A stretch of 64,000 nt of DNA from Oceanimonas marisflavi (GCF_003049725.1 NZ_QAGM01000013.1:1-64000); one strand, 5' to 3'. Shown: positions 1-9,206, counted from the stretch's first letter. Notes: generated by a model from the sequence alone, not told the origin. Numbers and translations: made by a program.

Positions 1-799
1 TACCATTGATGGTTCGGTGCCGTTCAACCGCGATAATACTGCGGATAGTCGGCCATTTTTCTGCCAGACCCTCAGGAAGTTTCGCTTTTAATTGAAAGAC
101 ATAGCGCTCTTCCTTGCGGCCATGACCGGTTTCTTTGTGCTCGACCACGACCTTCTCTTTACCGGCGTCGAAGACGGCCTGGAACTGAGACTGGACTGCT
201 TCGCGTAGCTTCCGCTGATTGTGTTTTACCTGCACCACCACATGAGCTTTTTTATCCTGAATTTGCTCCAGTGTTTCACGCTGACAGTGCAGCGCATCAA
301 GCGTAACCACAGCACCTTTGAGATTGAGCACTTCGAGCATTTCTCGAACAGTCGCGATTTCCCCTTTCTTGGAAGGCGTCGCTTTTTGGCTTAACACCAA
401 GCCGTTTTCGGTATCGTAAGCGGTAACCAGCTGTACTGCTTTGGAGGCATTCTTTCGGTAAGCGCCGCGCAGCACCTTACCGTCAAAAGCAATCACGGGC
501 TTGCCATGATGGGTTCGGTGCTCATTAACCCACCCCAGCAAGGCGTCCATCAAAGACTCAACGACCACGCACCGCATAATGCGTGCAATGGTATGCCGAC
601 GAGGAATGCCGTGAGCGAAAGGACGATACTTTCGTAACCAGTCTGCTTTAGAATCACCATATGTTTCAATATCTTGCCAACCTTCAGCACCGGCCATGAT
701 AGCACTGACAACCAAGAACATGACATCGACTAAATCATGCTTTTGATTGATATCTGAGCGAGTTTCTTCAACAAGTGTGAGGTGTTCAATCAGGGTCAT
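1..799 (-). CDS. ISAs1-family transposase, 3' end outside window
   Basis: DDE transposase that would move the surrounding element. Translated from an ATG at 799 preceded by AGGAG six bases upstream, it begins MTLIEHLTLVEETRSD and continues with HDLVDVMFLVVSAIMAGAEG, GIPRRHTIARIM and PVIAFDGKVLRG, which match the N-terminal DDE-associated domain and the first catalytic Asp region of ISAs1 transposases. About 266 codons lie inside the window without a stop; the family is usually 370-380 residues, so roughly the last quarter is missing to the left. The C-terminal part can be read in the neighbouring inverted copy (886-1311). Confidence 0.85.
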   Translation of the reverse strand, partial: MTLIEHLTLVEETRSDINQKHDLVDVMFLVVSAIMAGAEGWQDIETYGDSKADWLRKYRPFAHGIPRRHTIARIMRCVVVESLMDALLGWVNEHRTHHGKPVIAFDGKVLRGAYRKNASKAVQLVTAYDTENGLVLSQKATPSKKGEIATVREMLEVLNLKGAVVTLDALHCQRETLEQIQDKKAHVVVQVKHNQRKLREAVQSQFQAVFDAGKEKVVVEHKETGHGRKEERYVFQLKAKLPEGLAEKWPTIRSIIAVERHRTING

Positions 800-885
800 G
801 GCAGGCTCCTTTAGCAAGAAGCGCTGATTAGATCACAGACGATCTGCCTGTTCAAATTTCATTAACAAAGTTTGATCCCGCCCTG
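1..885 (-). mobile_element. ISAs1-family insertion sequence, partial (runs off the left edge)
   Basis: The element reads on the minus strand. Its outer end is the 20-bp sequence at 866-885, which on the minus strand reads CAGGGCGGGATCAAACTTTG and resembles the end of the neighbouring copy at 1320-1339 (16 of 20 matching). The transposase begins just inside it at 799. The other end lies outside the window. The base following the element (886) starts directly in the middle of another transposase copy of opposite orientation, so this element seems to have landed inside, or recombined with, a copy of itself. The ISAs1 family is inferred from the transposase sequence. Confidence 0.8.
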
Positions 886-1311
886 GGTCATGGCCGCAAG
901 GAAGAGCGCTATGTCTTTCAATTAAAAGCGAAACTTCCTGAGGGTCTGGCAGAAAAATGGCCGACTATCCGCAGTATTATCGCGGTTGAACGGCACCGAA
1001 CCATCAATGGTAAAGGGACAGTTGATACCTCTTATTATGTCAGCTCACTGTCGCCGAAACACAAGCTGCTGGGGCACTATATTCGTCAGCACTGGCGTAT
1101 AGAAAACAGCCAACACTACATTCTTGATGTGGTGTTTAACGAAGATACTTCACGGATTGCCACGGGAGACGCTGTGGAGAACATGGCGTTGTTCCGGCGG
1201 TTTATCATGAACATCCTCAAGCAAAGCGAGTGTGGCTCACCGAGTCAACGCAACAAACTGAAACGGGCCAGTTGGAACGACGATTACCGGGCTCAATTAT
1301 TCTTTGGTTAA
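886..1311 (+). pseudogene. ISAs1-family transposase C-terminal fragment
   Basis: An open frame from 886 to the stop at 1309-1311 encodes the last 141 residues of an ISAs1 transposase: GHGRKEERYVFQLKAKLPEG, then the family's C-terminal signature IENSQHYILDVVFNEDTSR and a final QLFFG. There is no start codon or ribosome binding site; the frame opens directly at the end of the inverted element. Over 886-1012 it is identical to the minus-strand copy. It is therefore the 3' remnant of a second copy whose 5' part has been separated by the inverted element or lost. Confidence 0.85.
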
Positions 1312-1339
1312 ATTAACAGCAAAGTATGCTCTTGCCCTG
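886..1339 (+). mobile_element. Remnant right end of a second ISAs1-family copy
   Basis: This holds the transposase fragment and a right terminal repeat at 1320-1339 reading CAAAGTATGCTCTTGCCCTG, a 16/20 match to the other element's end. The element ends at 1339 because from 1340 the sequence continues in frame as a TAXI-type solute receptor. The host gene was therefore the insertion target. A target-site duplication cannot be tested because the left junction lies outside the window. Confidence 0.75.
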
Positions 1340-2124
1340 AGTGTAATGCCCCATCATCAGCGGGAAGTGTCGGAAATATTGTGTCGCTGCAAAATGGGGA
1401 CTATGACTTTGGATTTATCCAGTCAGATCACCAGTATAAAGCCATAGAAGGTTTGGCGCCTTTTGATGATAAGCCGGTAAAAGAGCTACGTGCCGTTTTC
1501 TCTCTGCAAAGCGAGATACTAACCGTGGTGGTACGTAACGATAGTGCCATTGATGACTTTGATGATCTCAAAGGTAAGCGGGTCAATATTGGCGTACCGG
1601 GATCTGGCAGCCGTGATACCTTTGATGAACTCATGCAGAAGAATGGCTGGAACAAGGGGAGCTTCTCACTTGCAGCCGAGTTGAAGCCGGCAGAAATGGC
1701 AGCGGCTCTGAGTGATAATAACCTGGATGCGATCACTTATGTGGTGGGTCACCCAAGCGGCGCAATACAGGAAGCATTGACAACAACCGATGCCAAAATA
1801 ATCCCGGTAGAGGGTGACGGTGTCGATGCACTGTTAGATCAAGCCAGTTATTTTACTCGTGCTCATATCCCTGCTGGTCTCTATCCGGGAATTGATAAGC
1901 CAATTCCATCCATTGGTGGCAAAGCGGTGCTGGCCACTACAGAGCAGACTGATCCAGACATCGTTTATCAGCTGGTCAAATCTGTTTTTGAGAATCTCGA
2001 GCGCTTCAAACGCCTGCATCCCGCTTTTGCCAATATAAAGACTGAAGAGATGATCAGCGCTGGTATCACGGCTCCACTGCATGAGGGAGCAGAGCGTTAC
2101 TACAGGGAAAAAGGCTGGCTGTAA
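1340..2124 (+). pseudogene. TAXI-family TRAP solute-binding receptor, 5' end removed by IS
   Basis: Extracytoplasmic receptor of a TRAP transporter, TAXI type, which would deliver a small organic acid to the fused permease that follows. The frame is open from the IS end: upstream of the GTG at 1381 it reads NAPSSAGSVGNI, then GDYDFGFIQSDHQYKA, the usual TAXI ligand-pocket region, followed by LKGKRVNIGVPGSGSRDTFD. The signal peptide and roughly the first 60-70 residues are missing, so the product cannot be exported. A 247-residue product from the GTG at 1381 is possible but would lack a secretion signal. The C-terminal part shows no frameshift, suggesting recent disruption. Confidence 0.8.
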
Positions 2125-2159
2125 CCGGTTGATACCGGGTCAGTATTTTTGTGGCAGCC

Positions 2160-2193
2160 AAACCTCTCTTGCTGCGGTGAGAGAGGTTTTTGA
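2160..2193 (+). terminator. Intrinsic terminator-like hairpin between receptor and permease
   Basis: AAACCTCTCT at 2160-2169 pairs with AGAGAGGTTT at 2180-2189, followed by more T residues. It sits between the receptor and permease genes, where TRAP operons often show partial termination so that receptor is made in excess over permease. Confidence 0.6.
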
Positions 2194-2227
2194 CTTGTTG
2201 TTGAAAAATAAAGAATAGGTATCCCCT

Positions 2228-4804
2228 ATGTCTGAAAAAAAACTGTCCGCCGAGGAAATGATCGCTCAGGATGTTGGTGCCCGCATGCCGAGTGGCATTA
2301 TGGCTTGGGTGATTGCCGGGCTAGCTCTGTGCTGGTCGTTATTTCAGCTCTGGATTGCTTCGCCATTACCTTTCATTTTTGGTTTTGGTGTTCTCAATAA
2401 TACAGAGACACGCTCTATCCACCTTGCCTTTGCCTTGCTGCTGGCTTTTTTGGTCTTTCCCGCCTTTAGTAGTTCGCCGCGTCATCGGGTGCCGCTCATC
2501 GATATGGTCTTTGGCTTGGCAGTATCTGCCGCTGCAGCCTACCTTTTTGTGTTTTATCAAGAACTCTCTCAGCGCCCTGGCAGCCTGACCCTGGCAGATT
2601 TGGCAACGGCGTGTATTGGTATAATACTGCTGCTTGAAGCCACTCGACGTGCACTGGGGCCGCCATTGGCGATTATAGCCCTGATTTTTCTTGTCTATAG
2701 TCTGGCTGGTCCTTATATGCCGAGCTTGCTGGCTCACCGGGGTGTAAGCTTTACCGCCTTGGCCAATCACCAGTGGATCACCACCGAAGGGGTCTTTGGT
2801 ATCGCCCTTGGGGTGTCTACCAGCTTTGTTTTTCTGTTTGTACTGTTTGGTGCACTCCTCGAGCGGGCAGGGGCCGGTCATTACTTTATTCAGCTGGCTT
2901 TTAGTCTGCTCGGCCATTTTCGCGGTGGTCCGGCCAAGGCGGCGGTAGTTGCTTCGGGACTGACGGGCATGATCTCTGGTTCATCCATCGCCAATGTGGT
3001 TACCACAGGTACCTTCACTATTCCCATGATGAAGCGCACCGGTTTTTCTGCCGAGAAAGCGGGTGCGGTAGAGGTTGCTTCTTCGGTGAATGGTCAGATC
3101 ATGCCGCCGGTTATGGGAGCGGCTGCCTTTCTGATGGTGGAGTATATCGGTATGCCCTATGTTGAAATCATCAAGCATGCCTTTCTGCCGGCTGCCATAT
3201 CCTATATCGCGCTGCTTTACATTGTGCATCTGGAGTCGCTAAAACTCGGCCTGCAGCCGATAGGTGACCAGCAGCCCAGGCCCTGGTTACTCCGCCTGAC
3301 CGGGTTTGCCTTCGGTGCGACACTGATCTGTGGCCTGTCACTGGCAGTCTACTTCGGTCTTGGCTGGCTCAAACCTGCTCTGGGTGATTATGCACTGGAG
3401 GGGGTTGGCGTACTGTTGACATTGAGCTATCTGGGACTACTGAAGATCGCTTCGAGCGTTGCTCCACTGGAACCGGAAGACGCTAACGCGCCGCTAGATG
3501 CTTTGCCGCAAACTCGTGCTGTTCTGTTATCCGGTTTGCACTTTCTGTTGCCGGTGGTGGTACTGGTCTGGTGTTTGATGGTTGAACGTCTGTCCCCCGG
3601 GCTGTCGGCTTTCTGGGGCAGCATGGTGCTGGTAGTTATACTGCTCACACAGCGGCCACTGCTTAGCTGGATGCGGACTGACGGCCTGTATGAGCATGGC
3701 TCCTTTATAGACGGAGCGATCGATCTGCGTGAGGGACTGCTGGCTGGTGCCCGCAACATGATTGGCATTGGCATTGCTACCGCTGCCGCCGGCCTGATTG
3801 TGGGTGCTGTCTCACAGACCGGTGTTGGGCTGGTGCTGGCCGAGCTGGTTGAACTGTTGTCGATGGGCAATTTGCTGTTGATGCTGATACTTATCGCAGT
3901 GTTCAGCCTGGTTCTTGGTATGGGTCTGCCGACCACAGCTAACTATATCGTTGTATCCAGCCTGTTGGCGCCGGTGGTTGTGAGCCTGGGTCAGCAGAAT
4001 GGTCTGATAGTGCCCTTGATTGCTGTGCACCTGTTTGTATTTTACTTTGGCATTATGGCGGATGTTACCCCACCAGTAGGCTTGGCTTCATTTGCGGCGT
4101 CTGCTGTTTCCAAGGGGGCACCGCTCAAGACCGGGCTCACTGCTTTCTACTACAGCCTGCGCACTGCTGCTTTGCCTTTCCTGTTTATTTTTAATACCGA
4201 TCTTTTGTTGATCGATGTGAGTTTCTGGCATGGCGTGTTGATTTTTATTATTTCAACTGCCGCTATGCTTATCTTCGCTGCCGGAACCCAAGGTTTTTTT
4301 CTGGTGCGAAGTCGTTGGTATGAAGGGGCGCTGCTACTGTTGGTTTCTTTTACCTTGTTCCGGCCGGGTTTTTGGATGGACATGTTGCATGATCCCTATC
4401 GAGAGGTATCACCGTCGCAACTGGAACAGGTGCTTGGTGAAGTTGAGGCCGAGAGTCAGTTGCGTTTACGCATTCGTGGAGAAAATGCGGTTGGCGACTT
4501 GCAGGAGTTCAGTATATTACTACCGACCCCTGCAGGTGCCAGCGGTGCAGAACGGCTGCAGAAGCTCGGCCTGACACTTTATGAGAATGCTGGTAGGGTA
4601 CTGATTGACAACGTTGCTTTCAGCAGTCCGGCGGCCGATGCCGGCCTGATGTTTGACCAGCAGATCTTGATGGTGCATGCCCCTACTGAACGATGGGCAA
4701 AAGAACTGATGTGGTTGCCGGGCATCTTGCTACTTTTTCTTGTGGCTTGGCTGCAACGCAGGCGCCAAAAGTTAGCATCTGATCCGGTTATCTCCATGGC
4801 CTGA
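2228..4804 (+). CDS. TRAP transporter fused permease (DctQM type, TAXI system) with DUF3394
   Basis: Inner-membrane permease of a TAXI-type TRAP transporter, using a Na+ or H+ gradient to import substrate delivered by a periplasmic receptor. The 858-residue protein has the 4TM/12TM fusion architecture: DctQ-like helices in about the first 170 residues, then the DctM part with GLTGMISGSSIANVVTTGTF, SSVNGQIMPPVMGAAAF and, late in the repeat, FGIMADVTPPVGLASFAAS. A further domain like DUF3394 (about 690-830) ends in a last membrane helix and a basic tail. It starts at an ATG 8 bases after a purine-rich AATAGG stretch. It is intact, but its receptor gene upstream is truncated, so it is probably idle unless another receptor substitutes. 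Substrate unknown. Confidence 0.88.
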   Translation: MSEKKLSAEEMIAQDVGARMPSGIMAWVIAGLALCWSLFQLWIASPLPFIFGFGVLNNTETRSIHLAFALLLAFLVFPAFSSSPRHRVPLIDMVFGLAVSAAAAYLFVFYQELSQRPGSLTLADLATACIGIILLLEATRRALGPPLAIIALIFLVYSLAGPYMPSLLAHRGVSFTALANHQWITTEGVFGIALGVSTSFVFLFVLFGALLERAGAGHYFIQLAFSLLGHFRGGPAKAAVVASGLTGMISGSSIANVVTTGTFTIPMMKRTGFSAEKAGAVEVASSVNGQIMPPVMGAAAFLMVEYIGMPYVEIIKHAFLPAAISYIALLYIVHLESLKLGLQPIGDQQPRPWLLRLTGFAFGATLICGLSLAVYFGLGWLKPALGDYALEGVGVLLTLSYLGLLKIASSVAPLEPEDANAPLDALPQTRAVLLSGLHFLLPVVVLVWCLMVERLSPGLSAFWGSMVLVVILLTQRPLLSWMRTDGLYEHGSFIDGAIDLREGLLAGARNMIGIGIATAAAGLIVGAVSQTGVGLVLAELVELLSMGNLLLMLILIAVFSLVLGMGLPTTANYIVVSSLLAPVVVSLGQQNGLIVPLIAVHLFVFYFGIMADVTPPVGLASFAASAVSKGAPLKTGLTAFYYSLRTAALPFLFIFNTDLLLIDVSFWHGVLIFIISTAAMLIFAAGTQGFFLVRSRWYEGALLLLVSFTLFRPGFWMDMLHDPYREVSPSQLEQVLGEVEAESQLRLRIRGENAVGDLQEFSILLPTPAGASGAERLQKLGLTLYENAGRVLIDNVAFSSPAADAGLMFDQQILMVHAPTERWAKELMWLPGILLLFLVAWLQRRRQKLASDPVISMA

Positions 4805-4822
4805 CTATATGGGCTCATAAAG

Positions 4823-4854
4823 CCAACAAGACTCCGGCCGTGGAGTCTTGTTGG
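4823..4854. terminator. Strong hairpin between convergent genes
   Basis: CCAACAAGACTCC (4823-4835) pairs perfectly with GGAGTCTTGTTGG (4842-4854) around a 6-base loop. It lies between the 3' ends of the TRAP permease and the acetyltransferase and could end transcription from both sides, though no long T-run follows on either strand. Confidence 0.55.
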
Positions 4855-4865
4855 TCTGATGGAGC

Positions 4866-7526
4866 CTATGTGATTTCATTTAACAGCAGCTTCAGTTCGG
4901 CAATGCCATCTTCCAGCTGCATTTTCACCCTGAACCCCAGCTTTCTGGCCAGGGTCAGCATGCCCCGGTTGGACGGCATGGTAATGCCGCTCAGGCTGTT
5001 CAGACCGCGTTGCCGGGCATAACGAATGATCTTTTCCATCAGCATGCGGCCCAGACCGGCACCCTTGAGATCCGAGCGTATCAGCACTGCGAACTCGGCA
5101 TCGTCGTTATCCGGATCCGACATGGCGCGCACCACTCCCAGGATCTGGCCACCCTCGGCCACGGCCACAAAGGCCATTTCCCGGTCGTAGTCGATCTGGG
5201 TCATGTGAGCCAGTTCTTCATGGCCGATTACTACATCGGCGAAAAAGCGTTTGTATCTGTCTTCATCGGACACATGGTTCACAAAGTCCTTATGGGCCGG
5301 TTCGTCTTCGGGCAGGATGGGACGCAGGGTAACGGCCGTGCCGTTTTTGAGCAGGGCACACTCCTCCCATTCTCTGGGGTAGGGCCGGATTGCCAGCCTG
5401 GCCTGTCCGTCCCCTTCAAAGGGTGCCAGTGTCAGGCTCACATCCAGAGCAAGAAGCTCGTTGCCGGTGGCCAGCAGCGGGTGAATATCCAGACTGATGA
5501 TTTCCGGGTGATTGATAACGAGATGCGATACCTGAGTCAGCACCCGGCAGAGTGCCATCATGTCGAGGGGCTGCTGGGAACGGCTGGTACGCACCTTGCC
5601 GCTTTTGAGCGCCTGGATCACCAGATAGCGGGCCAGGGTCATGTTCAGCGGCGGTAATGCCACCGCGGCCTGCTCTTCTCCTTCCAGATCCACACCGCCA
5701 TCCCCCAGCAGAATAACAGGGCCAAATACCGGATCGGAGCGCACCGCAATGTGCAGCTCCTGAGAGCCGGCCCGGCGCGCCATGCGCTGCACCATCAGGC
5801 CGTGAATACGGGCGCTGGGGTAGGCCTGCCGCACCCGATCCAGCAGGGCGCCGGCGGCCTGGGCCACTTCCGCTGCCGAACGCAGGTTGAGCACCACACC
5901 AGAGACTTCTGATTTATGCTCAATATCGGGAGATCGCAGCTTGATCGCGACAGGATAGCCGATCTGCTCGGCAATATGGGCGGCTTCAGTACCATCCGAG
6001 GCAATCCAGGTGGGCAGCACCTGAATACCGTAGGCCGCCATCAGCCGGCTGACTTCGTGGGTGTCGAGCTGGTGCAGACCCTCTTCAAAGGCCTGATGAA
6101 TAAGCGCCCGCACGGTGTCGCCGTCGCTGGGCATGTCGGAGACCGACTCGGGGGTTTCCATCAGCAGCTTCTGGTTACGGCGGTACTCCACCAGGTGCAT
6201 AAAGGCACCGGCGGCGCTTTCCGGCGTGCGGTAGGTGGGAATGCCCGCGTCGGTAAAACAGCGCCGGGCCTCAAAGGCGCTGGTTTCCCCCGACCAGTTG
6301 GTAAGAATGTTAAAACGTCTGGCGCGGGGATGAGTACGGATCACCTCAATCAGCTCTTTGGCGACACGGGTACTGTTCACGGCGGCAGAGGGGGCATGCA
6401 TAATCAGAATGGCGTCGAAATCGTCGCTGTCGAGCAGCACCCGCAGGCTGGCGACATAGCGCTCTACCGGCGCATCACCCACGATATCAATGGGGTTGGT
6501 ATGAGACCAGGACGGCGGCAGCACCCGATCCAGCGCCGAACGGGTGGCATCGGTGAGCGTGGCCAGCTTGCCGCCTCGGGCCAGCAGAGTGTCGATGGCG
6601 TTGATGGCCGGGCCGCCACCGTTGGTGAGGATCACCAGCCGCTCGCCACGCAGGGTATGGGAGTGGTTGAGGGTTTCCACCGCCGCAAACAGATCGTGGG
6701 TGTCGCGTACCCGCAGCATACCGGCCCGGCGAATGGCAGCGTCATAGGCGGCGTCCATGCCCACATCGCCACCGGTATGAATGTGACCCAGCTGGGCGCC
6801 GATACGGGTCTTGCCGCTCTTGACCGCCAGCACCGCCTTGTTGCGGGACGCGGCCCGGGCCGCCGACATAAAGGCGCGGGCGTCTTGCACCGCGTCCATA
6901 TACAACAGAATGGCGTTGGTGTGTCTGTCCCGTGATAAATAGTCGAGCAGCTGGGCAAAGTCGATATCGCAGGCATCCCCCAGGGAAATAAAGTGGGAAA
7001 AGCCGATATCGTTGTGCCGGGCCCAGTCGAGAATGGTGGCGCACACGGCGGAAGATTGCGATACAAAGGCTATCCGCCCCGGTTTGGCTGGAAACGGCGC
7101 AAAACTCACATTCAGACCCAGGTGAGGCAGTATCACCCCCATGCTGTTGGGGCCCAGCAGGCGCATGCAGTGCTGCCGGGCGCTAGCTTTCATTTGCTCA
7201 AGCTGGCTGTTGCTGGTGCCGGCGGCAAGAATAATGGCGGCCTTGCAGCCCTTTTGGCCGAGCTGCTCGATAATGGCCAGGTTTTTGCCGGCTGGCGTAC
7301 AGATAATGGCCAGATCGGGCACCCGGGGCAGGCTGGCGATATCGGGATAGGCCATCACGCCGGCCACCGCCTCGTATTTGGGATTCACCGGCATGACCGG
7401 GCCACTGAAATTACCGGCCAGCAGGTTTTTCATCACCAGTTTGCCGGCGCCGTTGTCCCGGTGCGAGGCGCCAATTACGGCGATACTGGCGGGCCTGAAC
7501 AGGGCGTCGAGTCCTTGCTGCGGCAT
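4866..7526 (-). CDS. patZ: Bifunctional acyl-CoA synthetase (NDP-forming)-like / GNAT protein lysine acetyltransferase
   Basis: PatZ/YfiQ/Pat-type protein acetyltransferase, which uses acetyl-CoA to acetylate lysines in enzymes such as acetyl-CoA synthetase and so tunes acetate and acyl-CoA metabolism. The 886-residue protein shows a CoA-binding Rossmann domain (SIAVIGASHRDNGAGK near residue 15), a succinyl-CoA-synthetase-like middle region, an ATP-grasp-like domain (about 480-700, VAIKLRSPDIEHKSEVSGVV) and a C-terminal GNAT domain (about 725-880) with LGVVRAMSDPDNDDAEFAVL and KGAGLGRMLMEKII, the acetyl-CoA loop. Length matches the E. coli homologue. It is a single gene, divergent from the LysE-type gene. 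Activity of the NDP-forming half is generally absent in this family; this is not tested here. Confidence 0.88.
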   Translation of the reverse strand: MPQQGLDALFRPASIAVIGASHRDNGAGKLVMKNLLAGNFSGPVMPVNPKYEAVAGVMAYPDIASLPRVPDLAIICTPAGKNLAIIEQLGQKGCKAAIILAAGTSNSQLEQMKASARQHCMRLLGPNSMGVILPHLGLNVSFAPFPAKPGRIAFVSQSSAVCATILDWARHNDIGFSHFISLGDACDIDFAQLLDYLSRDRHTNAILLYMDAVQDARAFMSAARAASRNKAVLAVKSGKTRIGAQLGHIHTGGDVGMDAAYDAAIRRAGMLRVRDTHDLFAAVETLNHSHTLRGERLVILTNGGGPAINAIDTLLARGGKLATLTDATRSALDRVLPPSWSHTNPIDIVGDAPVERYVASLRVLLDSDDFDAILIMHAPSAAVNSTRVAKELIEVIRTHPRARRFNILTNWSGETSAFEARRCFTDAGIPTYRTPESAAGAFMHLVEYRRNQKLLMETPESVSDMPSDGDTVRALIHQAFEEGLHQLDTHEVSRLMAAYGIQVLPTWIASDGTEAAHIAEQIGYPVAIKLRSPDIEHKSEVSGVVLNLRSAAEVAQAAGALLDRVRQAYPSARIHGLMVQRMARRAGSQELHIAVRSDPVFGPVILLGDGGVDLEGEEQAAVALPPLNMTLARYLVIQALKSGKVRTSRSQQPLDMMALCRVLTQVSHLVINHPEIISLDIHPLLATGNELLALDVSLTLAPFEGDGQARLAIRPYPREWEECALLKNGTAVTLRPILPEDEPAHKDFVNHVSDEDRYKRFFADVVIGHEELAHMTQIDYDREMAFVAVAEGGQILGVVRAMSDPDNDDAEFAVLIRSDLKGAGLGRMLMEKIIRYARQRGLNSLSGITMPSNRGMLTLARKLGFRVKMQLEDGIAELKLLLNEIT

Positions 7527-7633
7527 AGCGTCTCCTCAAATACAATGTGTGGCACCATAACGGTATTTGAAGCATATTATCAGCCAGTAACTGCTTTTGT
7601 GTTGACCGCCGACAAACACACCCGGAGACTGTG

Positions 7634-8251
7634 ATGGAAGTCTGGTTACTGTTTATTCCCGCCTGCCTGGCCCTCAATCTGACCCCGGGGCCCGATATCT
7701 TTTTTATTCTGTCCCAGGCTCTTGGAGGTCGTCGCCGGGCCGGCATGCTGGCGGCCCTGGGGCTGGGGGTGTCCTACCTGGGCCATACCCTGCTGGCGGT
7801 AGTGGGTCTGTCGGCCCTGGTGTTGCAGTCCGCCACCGCCTTTACCCTGATCAAATACGTCGGCGCGGCCTATCTGCTTTACCTGGGCTGGACCAGCCTG
7901 CGCAGTGCCAGCCGCCTGGCCTTGCCGGCGGCGGCCGACACGCAAAGCGACTGGCAAATCTTTCGCCGGGGGCTGACGGTGGGCATGCTCAACCCCAAGG
8001 TGGCGCTGTTTTTCCTCGCTTTTCTGCCCCAGTTCGTGACCAGTGATGGTGGTTCGGTGCCCTGGCAATTGCTGCAGCTGGGGCTGGTGTTTACCCTGAC
8101 CGCCACCCTGTGTAATGGTGCCTACGGCTTGCTGGGTCAGCGGCTGCAGCGCAGTCTGGCCGGACGGGAGCGTTTCTCCGTCTATCTGGGCCGGCTGTCC
8201 GGCGGGCTCATGATGGCACTGGGTGCACGACTGGCTCTGACGCAACAATAA
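7634..8251 (+). CDS. LysE/RhtB-family amino acid exporter
   Basis: Inner-membrane exporter of amino acids or related metabolites. The 205 residues begin MEVWLLFIPACLALNLTPGP, the family's N-terminal signature (NLTPGPD), and contain six hydrophobic segments, with GMLNPKVALFFLAFLPQFV typical of RhtB proteins. ATG at 7634 is preferred over the GTG three bases earlier because GGAG lies six bases upstream. It is followed closely by cysM on the same strand, which hints at a role in export of cysteine-related compounds; this is inference only. Confidence 0.85.
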   Translation: MEVWLLFIPACLALNLTPGPDIFFILSQALGGRRRAGMLAALGLGVSYLGHTLLAVVGLSALVLQSATAFTLIKYVGAAYLLYLGWTSLRSASRLALPAAADTQSDWQIFRRGLTVGMLNPKVALFFLAFLPQFVTSDGGSVPWQLLQLGLVFTLTATLCNGAYGLLGQRLQRSLAGRERFSVYLGRLSGGLMMALGARLALTQQ

Positions 8252-8315
8252 GCGGTCGAGGCTGTCAATGGCATCGGGTAAACTGGAGCCAGTTTCACCC
8301 ATGCAAGGATTTACC

Positions 8316-9206
8316 ATGTCATTTCCGACCATAGAGGACTTTGTCGGCAACACGCCCCTGGTGCGGCTGCAGCGCATGGCCGAGCACACCGGCAGCCAGG
8401 TGCTGGTCAAGCTGGAAGGCAACAATCCGGCCGGCTCGGTAAAGGACAGGCCTGCGCTGAACATGATTCGGCAGGCCGAGCTGCGCGGTACCATTCGGCC
8501 CGGTGATACCCTGATTGAAGCCACCAGTGGCAACACCGGCATTGCCCTGGCCATGGCCGCCGCCATCAAGGGCTATAAGATGGTGCTGATCATGCCCGAC
8601 AACGCCACCGAAGAGCGCAAGGCCTCCATGCGCGCCTATGGCGCCGAGCTGATTCTGGTGAGCAAGGAGGAAGGCATGGAAGGCGCCCGGGATCTGGCCG
8701 ACAGCATGGCCGCCGCAGGCAAGGGTATGATCCTCGATCAGTTCAACAACCCGGACAACCCCCAGGCTCACCTGCTGAGCACAGGGCCCGAGATCTGGCA
8801 GCAGACCGAGGGCCGCATCACCCACTTTGTATCCAGCATGGGCACCACCGGCACCATTATGGGGGTGTCGGAGTATCTCAAGCAGCAGAACCCCGAAGTG
8901 CAGATTGTGGGCCTGCAGCCCTGTGAAGGCAGCCATATACCGGGCATCCGGCGCTGGCCCGAGGCCTACCTGCCGGGTATTTTTGACCAAAGCCGGGTGG
9001 ATACGGTGCTGGATATCAGCGAGGCCGAGGCGGTAGACACCATGCTGCGCCTGGCGCGGGAAGAAGGCATCTTCTGCGGCGTCAGCTCCGGCGGCGCCGT
9101 GGCTGGCGCGCTCAAGCTCGCCGAGCAGGTGAACAACGCCGTGATCGTGGCCATTATCTGCGACCGGGGCGACCGCTATCTGTCATCGGGAGTGTTTAAC
9201 GGCTGA
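8316..9206 (+). CDS. cysM: Cysteine synthase B (O-acetylserine sulfhydrylase B)
   Basis: PLP enzyme that makes cysteine from O-acetylserine and sulfide or thiosulfate. The 296-residue protein begins MSFPTIEDFVGNTPLVRLQR; the PLP lysine is K43 in NNPAGSVKDRPA, the substrate loop is EATSGNTGIALA, and SSMGTTGTIMGVSEYL is the phosphate-binding region. The length and the KDRPA variant fit CysM rather than CysK. AAGGA lies six bases before the ATG at 8316; an upstream ATG in frame at 8268 lacks a good site. The 3' end overlaps the convergent benE gene by 31 bases. Confidence 0.9.
   Translation: MSFPTIEDFVGNTPLVRLQRMAEHTGSQVLVKLEGNNPAGSVKDRPALNMIRQAELRGTIRPGDTLIEATSGNTGIALAMAAAIKGYKMVLIMPDNATEERKASMRAYGAELILVSKEEGMEGARDLADSMAAAGKGMILDQFNNPDNPQAHLLSTGPEIWQQTEGRITHFVSSMGTTGTIMGVSEYLKQQNPEVQIVGLQPCEGSHIPGIRRWPEAYLPGIFDQSRVDTVLDISEAEAVDTMLRLAREEGIFCGVSSGGAVAGALKLAEQVNNAVIVAIICDRGDRYLSSGVFNG

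Larger units (their letters stand above)
1..1012. repeat. Perfect inverted repeat arms 1-127 and 886-1012
   Basis: Positions 1-127 are the exact reverse complement of 886-1012. Both are the same internal part of an ISAs1-family transposase gene, one copy on each strand. The identity stops at 128/885, where the right-hand copy meets the end of the left-hand element. The arms may extend past the left edge. Such near-identical inverted copies can drive inversion and are hard to assemble. Confidence 0.9.
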
